The position numbers and the translations under genes are program-made. The notes under the pieces are model-generated. The model was not told the origin of the DNA and ran no database searches. It saw only the letters and a list, made by a program, of their open reading frames with translations. A DNA stretch of 41,406 bases from a virus, in IMG/VR virus record IMGVR_UViG_3300035228_001452, positions 1-41,406 of that record. The stretch is one strand, 5' to 3'. Positions 24,801-34,900 of this stretch are shown in pieces (the first letter of the stretch is position 1; each line of letters opens with the position of its first letter).

Positions 24801-26969
24801 ACTTGCTTCGTCTCTAACTGTCTCTCCAGATTTAAATCTGCCAAACAAAGTTTTTACGAATAGTGTTTTTCCGAAAGAATATTTTCCACTTGGAGTTCCT
24901 TCAACAACTCCATATGCTCCACTTGATAAACCAAATATATATTTTCCAACCTCAAATCCTTCAGAAGGAGTAGCATCTAATTTAATTTTAGTGAAGAATT
25001 GGGGATCAAAATATGAAAGTCCAAAAATTGCATTGTATGTTTGAGTTCCTTCTTCTAAACGACCTTTTGACAATACAATGTCAGAGTCGGAATTAAATCC
25101 AGATCCTCTATTTTTTAAGAAGAAGTTATTTGGTTTTGCTCTACCTACAATAGGAGTAATAGAATCTTTATAATCTACAATATGTCCTAGTGGGTTAGCA
25201 TCAACAGAAGCATCATTGTCAGTTAAAAATAATTTTCTTCTTAGATTACTATCTCCTAAATCATAATCTAGCATTAGTAGATCTAGATCATCTTTATTTC
25301 CAACAATAGTGAGTTCTAAAAATTGGAAAGTATCTGATGGATTGATCAACGGTTTGTTGATAGACGCATATGCAATCGACTGTACAGTTCCTACAGATGT
25401 TGGACTGCCTCCATCATTTCTGGATTTAATAAAGTGTAGAGTTCCAATGGTGCTTTCAAATGTTCCATCTGTAATAGATCCAAGTGGATTTGTTGCACTA
25501 GTTACTTCGATAGTAATTGTTTTGACTACTTGATCGGTGTTAAATGATTTTCCTCTTCTGTCAATAGTCTGTCTATGATCATTTGCAAGTTCTGTATTAT
25601 TAAGACCTATTGAACCATCATTAAATGTACTCAACAAATTAATATATGGATATGCGGTAAGATCTCCACCTTCTTTGTTTAATGGAATACTTCCATATAC
25701 ATTTGTAATTGGAAATGTTGGCAGACCTTTAGACTTTAAAAGAATATTATCACTAGAAAGACTTTCTCTTGCCTTGTTTACTTCTAAGTATTTTGTTTCC
25801 TTATTGACAATTTCATATCCTCTAATATATGCTTTACCAGGACCGATACTTGCGATCATCTTTCTGGTAGCATCAGTTTCACTAAGACCATTAAATGTTG
25901 CAGAACCATCTATGGCATATAAACCACCGTTGTTATTCTTTTGTGCATACTCTCTGATATCAACAGAAAAATTTTCTACAACATAATCACCACTTTCATC
26001 AAAAGTTCTTCTAGCAAGAGTTTGCTCTAGTAAATTGTAATTAGTAGGACTTACTTTTTTCTGTACTACTCCTTTATATACAGTAATTAACTGAATAAAA
26101 TTTCTATCTGTGGAATCACTAAGATCATATTTTACCAGATCTAATGAGATTTTTAATCTATGTGCTCCAGGAGAAGTATAATTTGAAGACCCAATCGAAT
26201 TATCATATAGACTATCATCTTGCTCAGGTGTAATAATGTCTTCAGAAATTTTAAATCCTACTTTTGCTGAAGGAACATCATAATAATCATTAATAACTAA
26301 GAGTTGCTTTTCATTGCGTACAAAATATCCATTAACAAAATAGATGCCTTCTTCTACTTTTACAGCAGAAGCATATCCCATAGCAGGACTATTAACAGAA
26401 AAAACTTCTTGTGTATCAGGATTTTTGACTAATACGCTGGTTGGTAGAACACTACCATCTGTTCCTACAACTAATAATGGGCTGTTAATACCATCAACTA
26501 CTTCTAGTGTTTCTCCTTGTCTGAAAGTAGTATCTATGTTTGAATCGCCACTATTTAAATAGTTGACATATAATGTATCTGCAGATGTCTCTGTTGCTAA
26601 CTTTACTTCTAAAATAGTTCCAATAACACCAGAACTAATACCCTTTAATTGGTATCCAACTAATTGGTTAATATCATATTTTTTATAGACAATACTATTG
26701 CCTTCGTTTACTGCAACTTCTGATACAGAAGAAAGTTTAACGTAGTCTAGTTTTGTATTAAAACCTATTTCACCAGGAACAACTAGGTCTCCTTGTTTAA
26801 AAGCATATTTACCAAAACTTTCAACCTGATTCTGAAGAATAGATTGTAATTGAGTTAGTTCTCTAGTCTGGATAGAGTATCCAGGACGGAATAGAATCTT
26901 ATAAAAATTCTTACTTGCGTCGAAGTCCTCGTAATAAGGAGTTACATTAAGGTTTGTCTTCTGTGGCAT
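18852..26969 (-). CDS. DUF4815-type virion structural protein, greatly enlarged (2705 aa)
   Basis: The N-terminus (MPQKTNLNVTPYYEDFDASK, then FRPGYSIQTRELTQLQSIL) is the signature of DUF4815 proteins of marine myoviruses. Other family landmarks are scattered through the chain. YDVSRIVLKPG and GDFCTIDSY with LRNVIDFRPKV lie at about 1170-1250. YTMRDIGKLEKRIERLEYYT lies at about 1355. LAQTFKIENYEGGLFTTGLDL is near 1785, and the NDTEYALAVETDSIDYELWV segment near 2055. The C-terminus has AVKIVMSGADPAYVPKIQDI. Modules between them, including GFGYTEAPSVVVRG and NYDSAILSIESP repeats near 1950-2010, explain the unusual length. The gene sits directly after gp8, where T4 has genes 9 and 10, so a baseplate-rim or fibre-socket role is likely (inference). 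It is transcribed from its own TATAAATA promoter, 36 nt upstream. A GGCGGAAAA Shine-Dalgarno-like stretch precedes the ATG. Confidence 0.85.
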   Translation of the reverse strand: MPQKTNLNVTPYYEDFDASKNFYKILFRPGYSIQTRELTQLQSILQNQVESFGKYAFKQGDLVVPGEIGFNTKLDYVKLSSVSEVAVNEGNSIVYKKYDINQLVGYQLKGISSGVIGTILEVKLATETSADTLYVNYLNSGDSNIDTTFRQGETLEVVDGINSPLLVVGTDGSVLPTSVLVKNPDTQEVFSVNSPAMGYASAVKVEEGIYFVNGYFVRNEKQLLVINDYYDVPSAKVGFKISEDIITPEQDDSLYDNSIGSSNYTSPGAHRLKISLDLVKYDLSDSTDRNFIQLITVYKGVVQKKVSPTNYNLLEQTLARRTFDESGDYVVENFSVDIREYAQKNNNGGLYAIDGSATFNGLSETDATRKMIASIGPGKAYIRGYEIVNKETKYLEVNKARESLSSDNILLKSKGLPTFPITNVYGSIPLNKEGGDLTAYPYINLLSTFNDGSIGLNNTELANDHRQTIDRRGKSFNTDQVVKTITIEVTSATNPLGSITDGTFESTIGTLHFIKSRNDGGSPTSVGTVQSIAYASINKPLINPSDTFQFLELTIVGNKDDLDLLMLDYDLGDSNLRRKLFLTDNDASVDANPLGHIVDYKDSITPIVGRAKPNNFFLKNRGSGFNSDSDIVLSKGRLEEGTQTYNAIFGLSYFDPQFFTKIKLDATPSEGFEVGKYIFGLSSGAYGVVEGTPSGKYSFGKTLFVKTLFGRFKSGETVRDEASNTNRIAKDNTISHFIVVNRGLGYADDLKLLVNGVEYDSSVVEVSRRNNGEIYRVAINNRLALYSEYTQPPAISIVQPDGATEPTSGAAIIPVLTRNAVTTYTTQNVKSVASEYGSGNANIFTADVVVDDQRLAEIKAVTDFTFFGSQGYDFIESTSYNADASTLVQQGDIVQFADVNNHLIRATVQYATEQQGVSKSRVYLDIALPGDVVNTSIVRLRPKVQNPNQGTLVFPTGSNQVKKIADNSEDTKIKYYLRRDFITTASTSGGTITFAAQLPFGTQRFVSFTEQNFIITVLDKGDATNIENGDIIYVDSDSIEITSSTDVASALTSGSVSLNLASTYFGSIAVNGTFPKLKLTATIEVENAKPRLKTSIENKRIIVSSAGDRIIPFRGTDYDSNIAEILSYSDAYKLKYVYEGSATQPPTVDSSGNLISGNDVTDRFTFDNGQRDTIYDVSRIVLKPGYEQTTGQLLIAFDYFEQSQGDFCTIDSYLHESGITEDEVPSFNSSVHGNVSLRNVIDFRPKVDSNAFIAGFQDTSSLSYSVGAFAGSGAVVASTPAPDTNLEYTLSFSQVQYLDRIDGVFLNKKGEFIVKEGNSSLNPSKPDPIDDAVPLFYAHIPAFTQSSKDVRITPVDNRRYTMRDIGKLEKRIERLEYYTTLSILEQQALNMQVKDEIGLDRFKSGFIVDNFEAHRSGNLSALDYQCSINSQQSVLRPQSKEDSFILEEVNTRDDQRIVSGYKKSGDIISLPYTNLSLLGNSFASKTLNPNPFVVLQYVGDSIISPSIDQWYDDSQEPLVVDTNTDIYKIFLAKENVKESLSSLHNSFVINWVGSSSSFTNINSLGELNTQDANSSVSSASVGSTSNISPQNNDVGKGIQSKITRGNSVSTALQFFARSVPIKFVVKRMKPNTQITVFLEGRNINRWTNPDLRFTGIAGNSSSAFNGTITTDDGGNASGIILLPAGLPPRENATWGGDVDTVDYDTSAEEIKISTGIKTFRFTSSSTDADKSTVDTYAEVKYYATGILPENPVSIISTKPAFFKANEGVQFVDSNTDNPVRPNPLAQTFKIENYEGGLFTTGLDLYFSKKSSTIPVKVYLTNVDSDKPGKNIIPGTEKVISPYTFLKFLTNGNVYVTKGEMATGASSAASGPIEKIIDKNGVELISSSSGKYLLTNEQVYTMVLSNHNGRSFSQNETLILPSVVLANATEGNVSTLTIAKDSGKLSKIKVINPGDNYDSAILSIESPQLPGGSVATARVGVSLGKVYNTEISLPGFGYTEAPSVVVRGIGNGAGGCVIETSIEIDSLAVRMGVAVDQEGLTNSTVPTHFVFDYPIYLQNDTEYALAVETDSIDYELWVSRLGEIDVSTSTVITTQPSLGSVYRSQNVDVWTEDIFEDLKFTLYRAEFQIDRPCEILLTNESLGYKLIDKNPFLTNASANTNATSKLFKNNNSIVKVIHKDNGFEDTGNSYVFYRTAQETGGITSDVLNTSLFKVTNSGVDFYNITSSLQASGNSIGGGSNVYSTYNRKYETLYPQVQYLTFSGTKINTMVKTTDIVPVDSNTTNYVSYDQTEYEKTFLNESHFFTNQKVLASDINETLNDLDTSLTYKLDFSSTVSYLSPIIDLATCSVKTASNRIEKSSGSEDRYGRRDQVIEFYPIYSFTISDISGVDILNDQSIVGYNSKAAGTIAKVDGTTVWVRVKTSQFFQKGERITLGNQLTLTETVNGEVVPLGKIGTNPSQVIISINDSSTIIARNPSTITETYDNVITGKTTIWNNQSQQLTLRVDTQPILNDFTGRIRDNNAFNRNAILQDQVDDIFRVGDFVKYPDQPDDEAYFLEIGKLEYTNGTDYVPEDSSRNSAAIAKYITKEVAIATPATAIDVHLTVNVKDFANIKVLYKYKKASSQENFDDLDWEYFNEDGSPNSLEIATPENTISSIVEKQSSYQDIKYSVTDLPEFSSFAVKIVMSGADPAYVPKIQDIRAVAAF

Positions 26970-27005
26970 CGTTTTCCGCCAAATACTAGCATTCTTTGTC
27001 CTTAG

Positions 27006-27013
27006 TATTTATA
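27006..27013 (-). promoter_or_regulatory. Late promoter TATAAATA
   Basis: An exact T4 late promoter consensus, TATAAATA, on the minus strand. It lies 36 nt before the ATG of the 2705-aa gene and 4 nt after the U-tract of the gp8 terminator. In T4 such promoters are recognised by RNA polymerase carrying gp55 and the gp33 co-activator. Confidence 0.85.
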
Positions 27014-27017
27014 GAGA

Positions 27018-27050
27018 TAAAAAAAATCCCCCGAGGTATCTCAGGGGATT
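27018..27050 (-). terminator. Intrinsic terminator after gp8
   Basis: On the minus strand, AATCCCCTGAG and CTCGGGGGATT form an 11-bp stem with one G-T wobble and a 4-nt ATAC loop, followed by a run of T. It lies 19 nt past the gp8 stop codon. It separates the gp6-gp7-gp8 wedge transcript from the fibre genes. Confidence 0.9.
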
Positions 27051-27069
27051 TAAAGTTATTTAATTTTGA

Positions 27070-28911
27070 TCAGAATTCGATGACTAATTTGATATCTTCA
27101 ATTTGGTCAGGAGCACGAGTGATCAAACGACGGTTCTCTAGGTAAATTACATCTCCAGAGTTATTTCTGATTTCTGGAGTTGCCAGTCCACCAGCACCTG
27201 GATTAGCAGAATCTAAACCAGTTTGGAAAGTAGATCCCAAAAGAGCACCGGTATATGTAGTGTCTACATTGCCAGCAGCAGCAGATAAACCACCGGAGAC
27301 AGCGTTAGATCCACTTGCTTCAAATGCTCTCACAACACCCTGGTCAACATGTGTGTCTACCGTTTGGATGTACTTAAGAACACCGTTTACAACCGAACCA
27401 CTATCTAAAGTCCAAGAAACAACTGTACCATATGCAGTACCACCAGTTACTGTTTGGGTAATAGTTTCATCGGGGATATAATCAGCAGTTGCTCCATTAA
27501 TCTTAATTGCTTTTAGACCACTTAGTGTATCTGCTGTTGCAAATGCGGTAGTTCCAAAGTTTAATGGATCCTTGATGATGCCAATGCGACGGAAGTCGTT
27601 ATCAACAGGGAAATCTCCAGAACCTTCCGAATAAGTTAGGCGGATATTAGTCATCACGCGCTTACCATTGAGTTCTAGTTCATGATCCGAACCATGACCA
27701 CCTTGAGGAGGTAAAACTAGTTCTAAAGCAGCAACTGCGTTTGCCGGAGTACCAACTGCGGTGGTTAGACCAGCATCAGAGAACAAGTTGCCATTGGCAA
27801 TAAGTACGCTAGCATAAGTATAACCTGATCCACGAGCTTGGACGCTTGCAGAAGTGATAGTGCCGGAACCATCTGTAGCAAACTCAACAACACCGCCAGT
27901 TCCATCACCCTTGATGCTAGTAAATAGTGTTTGCGAAGCAGGTAAGTTTAGACCACCATCTTCAACTAGAACGACATCAACAGCACCAGCAACTGCTAAT
28001 GCTGTAACATTGGTACGTGAGTTATTTGAAGGAAGAACAATCGGCATGAAGTCCGAAGATAAGAATCTTAGAACATCATCCGTTGGAGTGGTGAACATAT
28101 ACTTCCAGATATAACCAGCACCACTAGTTTCTGTGTAAATGCCAGTTGCAGCGTCATAATTTCCGCCGGAAGTTAGGGGTTCTTCAGTTGCGTTTTGACC
28201 TGATAGATTAGAAGGAGTCTCACCATTATAGAGACACTTGAAAATTTCGTAATCCGAGTTCATTACATAGAACTTAGAATCTGAAATTGAAGTTTGACCA
28301 GTAGCACTTGATTTACCTACTTGACCACCGCCACCAGGGGTGTCAGAGTAATCAGGCTTCCACATGTCAAATTTGGGATTTGCAACTACATCCCAGTTAT
28401 AGCGACGAATGACAGTTCTCGCAAAAGCGTCTGTGATACGCTTGGCAGCAATAATTTCGTCGTAAATGTTAATTTTTTCTCTTTGGTTATCCAAAGGAAG
28501 TGGCGGAATCTCCTCTGTTGCGTAACGGTAAACTCCCGTTTTAGCAGTGGCACTTGTCGTAGTAGATCCTGCATCAGCAGTTTCTAAAAGAGTATCTCCA
28601 GTGGAAGGAACTGAGTTAGTTCCATTACTGCCAAAAACGTCGGTAAGATAAAGAGCACTATCATAAACTGCAGCAACGGTGGCACGGAATGCTGAGGAAC
28701 CATATGTTCCAACGAATACTTCATTACCAACAGTAAAATTGGTGGAGCTCTTGGAGTACACTTCTAAGTACGCTCTCCATGGTTGCGGACGACCCACAAA
28801 GAAATACATCCTCGATCGCTCTGTACTAGTGTCGGAAGGACCTTCAGTAAGAGATTCCAGGAATTGTTTAGCGTTAAAAATTCTAAACTTATCTGAGATA
28901 ATAGCAGCCAT
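27070..28911 (-). CDS. gp8: Baseplate wedge protein gp8 (613 aa, enlarged)
   Basis: gp8 links gp7 and gp10 in the T4 baseplate wedge. The N-terminal block AAIISDKFRIFNAKQFLESL with YFFVGRPQPW (residues 37-46) is the cyanophage gp8 signature. It continues with EEIPPLPLDNQREKINIYDE and RRYNWDVV (about 133-180), WKYMFTTPTDD (about 266) and DNDFRRIGIIKDP. T4 gp8 is about 334 aa. The extra length here comes mainly from an NFTVGNEVFVGTYGSSAFRA module near 55-110, a GSGYTYASVLIANG repeat near 357, and an IPDETITQTVTGGTAYGTVV module near 480. The protein ends IEDIKLVIEF. The gene is preceded by two overlapping TATAAATA promoters and followed by a strong terminator. It keeps the T4 order 6-7-8. Confidence 0.9.
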   Translation of the reverse strand: MAAIISDKFRIFNAKQFLESLTEGPSDTSTERSRMYFFVGRPQPWRAYLEVYSKSSTNFTVGNEVFVGTYGSSAFRATVAAVYDSALYLTDVFGSNGTNSVPSTGDTLLETADAGSTTTSATAKTGVYRYATEEIPPLPLDNQREKINIYDEIIAAKRITDAFARTVIRRYNWDVVANPKFDMWKPDYSDTPGGGGQVGKSSATGQTSISDSKFYVMNSDYEIFKCLYNGETPSNLSGQNATEEPLTSGGNYDAATGIYTETSGAGYIWKYMFTTPTDDVLRFLSSDFMPIVLPSNNSRTNVTALAVAGAVDVVLVEDGGLNLPASQTLFTSIKGDGTGGVVEFATDGSGTITSASVQARGSGYTYASVLIANGNLFSDAGLTTAVGTPANAVAALELVLPPQGGHGSDHELELNGKRVMTNIRLTYSEGSGDFPVDNDFRRIGIIKDPLNFGTTAFATADTLSGLKAIKINGATADYIPDETITQTVTGGTAYGTVVSWTLDSGSVVNGVLKYIQTVDTHVDQGVVRAFEASGSNAVSGGLSAAAGNVDTTYTGALLGSTFQTGLDSANPGAGGLATPEIRNNSGDVIYLENRRLITRAPDQIEDIKLVIEF

Positions 28912-28947
28912 TGGTTTTCTGTTCCGACGTAAGGTTTGTGCCTGTGT

Positions 28948-28961
28948 TATTTATATTTATA
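28948..28961 (-). promoter_or_regulatory. Overlapping pair of late promoters TATAAATATAAATA
   Basis: The minus strand reads TATAAATATAAATA, two exact TATAAATA late promoter octamers sharing two bases. The gp8-proximal copy ends 36 nt before the gp8 ATG, the same spacing as for the 2705-aa gene. They lie between the stop of the 3524-aa gene and gp8, and there is no terminator in this gap. Confidence 0.8.
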
Positions 28962-28970
28962 CCGTTTTTA

Positions 28971-31900
28971 TTAAATTGTAAACGGAACTAGATAGGATGA
29001 TGTTGTAAGAATATCTGGTCCTCTTAGTAGAGTACATCCTTCAAAAGAAACAGTAGATTTAGAAGTGTATTGAATTACACTTCCATCTTCACTGAATAGA
29101 TAACCAGAATCCGGGAAGTATGCAGTATTTAGAACCGAAATAGATGGATATCCAACAATACTAGTCTGAATATTAGACGAAGAAATCGAGGTAACAGGAT
29201 TTTGAATTGATGGGTTTCCTAGATTGAATTTAATTCCGGAAATTGTATAACTAGAATCTTTTCTATCGACAAAATCTTGTAGTGTTAATGACGCATAATA
29301 TGCGGAAAGCATCTCAATAGTTAATCCAGATACATCTGCAGTACCACTATCATATGAAGCATAGAAGTTTCCTATAGTAGGACCAACATTTGTCCTGGTG
29401 TAATTACCAATATATTCTGATGAAACACCAGATACAGAGTTAGTAACAAAGATAGTTGTAGTATCTCTTCTAGTTACACCATAATCATCTAATATATTAA
29501 CAAATCCATTTGTTCTTGTTTCAATTGGATCAGTGATGAAAATAACTTCTCTATATCCATCAACAACTCCGCTTGCTGCAGGAATAATTAATACTTCGGT
29601 AGATGCTTTTTGAACAAACTGTGAACTTACATTTTGAATTTCTGCAGAAACTACAGTTGCTTGATATGATAGTGATGATGGAGTAACCGCAGTATATGGT
29701 TGCTCAAGTTTATACTTGACCTGAGTTAATACGGAGAAAGAACTATCAATGCTAACACCAATCTGCAACTGGGATTCAATTACTCTATGCGTATTTTGAA
29801 TTGTGTTGATTGGAGTAATAAGTTGTTGTTGATATTTCCTTTCAGTTCCTCCAATTTCCGAACCACCTCTCAAAGTCATGACTTGAGATTCGGATTCGAC
29901 AGCAATAACGCCAGAGTATACTGCAGATACTGGATCAGGAATTTGTCTGATATAAGTTCCTGCTACCCATGTCTGTTCGGTAGTACCCTTCTGAGCTCTC
30001 TCTACTGCCAAGAAACGATCATTTATCTTACGTAAATAGCGTACAATTTCAGTTCCAATTAATAAGTATCCATTAGATTTGAACTTAGTTGTGTCAGCAA
30101 TGTAAATAATATTTTCACCTGGATCAAGTTGAAGATCCAAGAATGCCGCAACTTCATAGTAATTTGTGTTAGATAATGCGGTATTATTAATTAAATTAGA
30201 GAGTGTTGTTGTAATTTGTCTAGAGGTATCAATCGAGAATACATTAAGATTCTTAGACAGAGAGGCAACAGTAATATCGACTTGTGTCTTCTCATACACC
30301 AGAGTTCCTGGAATAGTATCATCATAGAAGAAGTCATCTATCTTGAGTATAGGTGCTACTAAACCAACAGACAGATCTTCACTACATTCTTCAACCAGTT
30401 GAATCTCTGCAGTAATAACTCTATCTGCATCAACAGGACTATTGAAGAAAACAGAAGTAAATGTATTGACACCAGATACCTGATTACCAAGGATAGCAAT
30501 CGTTGAGAATCCAGACATCGTAAGAATTGCTTCCTGAGTAATGCCACAATTAATTACAGATACGCCAATATCTGTTTCTTCTAGAACATCATATCTACGT
30601 GCAACAATTACTTGTGGTGCTTCAGTATACCCACTACCACCACTAACAAGATCAACACTAATGACTTGACCTTTACTTACAAGAACTTTGGCAGATGCAC
30701 CACCACCATTACCATTTCTGGGTACAAAGTTAATTACTGGTGGGGTATAATATTGATATGCAGTAGGTTGTGTAATAGGATCATAACTACGTTGATTCCA
30801 AGTTAGACCTACAACAGAACCATTTTGAATTTCTGCAACAATACTGAGACCTTCACCTCTAGTAATACCATTATACGAATCAATTTCAACAAAACCATAA
30901 TATGAATTGGATAATGATTCTTCATATCTCTCTTCTTTAGAAGTTAACTGTCCCGGCAGTTTTTTGATTTTTCTGAAATTTTCTTGACCTTCTACTCTAA
31001 TTTTAGTATTATTAGAAAGACTCAGGAATGGATTTTTATATGTGTTTCTTAAATATGTACCACGCCAAACTTGATCGTTGCCTCTTAAAAGAAGTCTACC
31101 ATTTTCGTCTGTTTCGTATGTAATTGAAGATTGTGAATAATCAATAGTAAATGATGTATAGTAATTATATTGTCCTTTTACAACAAATACAATATCTAAT
31201 GTGGGATCTAAAACCGCCTTATTACCAAAAACACTGAGATTAATAGTATTACCAGTAATGCTATAATCTTTAATTTGACCAATAACAATTAACTTATTGT
31301 TAGGTGCAAATTGCACGATTTGTAATGGAGCACTACCTCTATATGGACCTGCCCAAATTCCAGCAAGAAAATCGCTCAATCCTGAAGTAGTCTCTAATAT
31401 AACTTTAGATTGTGCATAGTATACATCAGAATTATAATCATAGATGTTTAAGATTTGACCAACATCTCTACCATAAAGGTAGCGCATGTCAACCTTCATT
31501 TGTTTTGTAATTGGAAATGTAAAGAAGATATTGGGACCAGATACAGTGTAACTATCACCTTGTACTTGTAGAACTCCATCAATAAACACTAGTAAGTAGT
31601 CGGGTTCATCAATATTTTGTACAGTTAAATCTTCCAGATCTAAGATCAAGAATGGACTAGACCTTACATTATTAACTAAATTTTTATCAATTGTTAATCT
31701 TTTATAATTACCAATACCAACGCCAGCAACTTTTTCAACTGCAGTTGGTTCTCCAAGAGTTTTTGCACCAGCATCTTGATCCCAAATAGGAGCAACATCA
31801 AATACTAATTTATTTGGTACGACAGTTCTATCGATATAGTATGAATCATCACCAGGGTATGAAGCATTAAATTTAGTTTCTTGCAAAACTGCATTAATAG

Positions 31901-34900
31901 TCAGTAAAAGATTCTCGTCTCTTTCGCTGATTATTGGATCTCCATTACTCCAATATAAGTCAAATGATTTTGTTTCTCCATCAATATAGTCTGGTGTGGT
32001 TGGAACTATATCAATATCGTCAAAAATATCTTTGATATTATCTAAGAACAAATCAACAGATGAAATTACATCATTGCATTCTCCTATTGGATATTGCGTA
32101 TCAGGAATAATATTGTAGTTTGAATATGTTATTAGTTGAGTCCAGTATCCTCTTTTGTTTTCATTTTCTGGTGTAGGATCTACTGGTCCTGTATATGTTG
32201 TGCTAGAATCATACTTTATAGATGCATAAAGAATATCTTGAATTGTTTGCAATGCAGATTCTACTTCGGCACAGAAAGGAAACTGTGTATCTGCCGCAAC
32301 AGCAGAGTCAATAAATGGTACTAAGTTTAGATTTGAGTAATCATCTGATGCTACAGTAATATTATTACGCATTGCATCAACCATGTAAACTGTAGCGGCA
32401 AATAACGCAGTTGCATGCATCTCTTCATGATATTGCTGGAAAGTTTGTCCATTCCCTAAATCAGTATCACCCGATGGTAATCCAATCGTTGTATTTGTTG
32501 GAATCCTAAAATCAACTTTCTCCCAAAAAGAAGTAATTTTTGAGTTTCCACCAAACCTAAAATGATATACAACAGCATTAATATATTGTTCTAAATTATA
32601 CCAATGATTTTGTGTATAATTTGTATATTCAAGATATTGTATTCCATACTTAGTATTCATAATATTATCAGCATCTTCAATTGATTTTTGAGCAATCAAC
32701 TGAATATTTTTGGAAATTAAGTTCGATGCGTCATAGAAAGTGCCGGTATTAACAGCACTTAGATAAAACGTAGCACTTTCAATACCAGAGAAAGATAATG
32801 GAGATACAATTGTATCTCCTGGTTCTACTGAAAAAGTATTTCCTGGTAAGATGCTAGCAACACTAGTAGGAACAACAAATCCACCTTGATTACCAGAAGA
32901 ACCATTTAAATTAGTTTCTGCTACTGATGCACCACCGGAAGAACCAGAGTTCGATAAAGCAGGAGTATCTACTGTAATTTTGGTTAAACTATCAATTGCG
33001 ATAATTTTAGTTCCTAGTGGAAATGCTCTACCAGAACTGACATGCATTCCAATTGCCAAATCGTTGCTGTTAGTAACGTTAATTTTGGTAGAACCCTGCA
33101 GATATGAAACAGTTGAATCAGTATAATCCCAATTTCGTATAGCAATTCTTGCAAGTCTAGTTGCATAATTGTAAATATCTAAAGATTCTGTTTTGTTTTT
33201 GCTAATATAATCAGTATTTGCAAATATTTCGGCATAATTTACTACTTTGGCATTTCCACCAAACCTTAAGTCGTGAATGTAAGCATCTAAAATGTATCCA
33301 ATATCACCTGTATAGTCATCTAATTTAGTTCTCCAATCAATTACAGAATAGTTTGCTTGTGCATATCCAAGTGTTTCGCGAATAATAAAAGTTTTATTTC
33401 TTTCGATTTGATTAGCTGCATCAATCCATCTTCCATTTCTTTGGAAGATATTTCTAATCTTTCTAATATATTTTTGATTATATTGATTTTGATTGAAACT
33501 AAAGTTTCTACCGTAGAATTTAACTCCCTTATAAGAAGTTACAGCACCAGCACGTTGACCCGTTAGTTTTACATTATTTCCAAGTGGGGGTTGTGTAAAT
33601 GTAATTTGATTTGCATTTACTGTATATGCAACATCTGGTTCTTGTAAAATACCATCTAAAGTAATAATAAGATTTTTAGAACTAACAGGAAAGAACGGAG
33701 CTCCTAAATCATCAAATAGTGTAAATGTAGTAGTTCCTTGTAATCTACCATCAGTATCAAAGTATCCATCAAAAGAAGAACCTAGAGTAAAATCAAATCC
33801 ACGAGTTTCATTAAAGTTAAACTCGGATGTCGCGGCTGAACCTTGTCCTCTTCGTATTCTTGTATTTTCTACTCTTTGTATAGTCTGACTTATAACTCTT
33901 TGCTTTATATCACTTGTAATTTTATTTTTGTCAGGATCCCAAAGTTGAATTGAAGTAAAATGACTTGCTTTATTTTTGAGGTTATTTGGCATCTTTATGG
34001 TGCCATCTCCCTCAATATCAACCTGTCCAAATAGTTTAAATCCGGCAGGATGTGTGGTAGATTTTATTAGGTCTCTCCACTGTTCAATAGAAGTCTTAGA
34101 TTTTACGACATAAGAATAGTCTTGATAGAAGAAACTGTCAGTTAGTTTTTGATTTGCTACTCCTAACCTACCCTTATCCGAAGTATAAAATCCTAAGTTA
34201 TCATAAAAACTTGTAATCTGATTTTTGAAAGTTGTTAAGTATACTGATTTTACTACACCAGTAGAAAAAGATGCTTTTCCATACAAAGGAAGATTTTCTC
34301 TAACAATACCAAAAATATCTTCTAACTTTATAATATTAGAACCAAATCTCCACTCGGAAACATATGCTCTGAAGACAACTGTCGAATTAATAACTTGCTC
34401 TACTACTTCTCCCTTTTGGAAATCTCCAGAAATATTAGTTAAACTGACAGCATACTTAGAAGTAATCTTAGATGCTACTGTTTCGTCTAAATGATATGCT
34501 CCACCATTCCGAATGATCGATACACTTCTCGGCATACCAATTTCACTGCTGCTTGCGTATAACTTTACAGCACCTTCAATAATTCTAACTGTAGGTGGAT
34601 ATGTATAATTTTTTCCAGGATTTTCTATAGTAATAGAGAACAATTCTCCATTTCTAGCAACAGTATTAAATCTTGCCTCAGTTCCGTCACCATCAGTGAT
34701 AACCGTTATTGGGTTTACATAATTAGAACCTTTATTTTCAATATCTACCCCAATAATAGTATTTGTGGAACTATCAAATCTTACTGTGGCTTCACCTCTA
34801 AAATCATTATTAGTATCTACTCCTGTAATAACAGGAAGTTTTTTATAATTTAAACCAAAATTGATGATACCAATACGATTAATCTTTCCAATAGCAAATT

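Noticed and set aside
24559-25044. Plus-strand frame of 161 codons inside the 2705-aa gene
   Set aside because: It is the longest plus-strand frame but lies fully antisense to a recognisable DUF4815-type gene, with no promoter or ribosome-binding site and no family signature.
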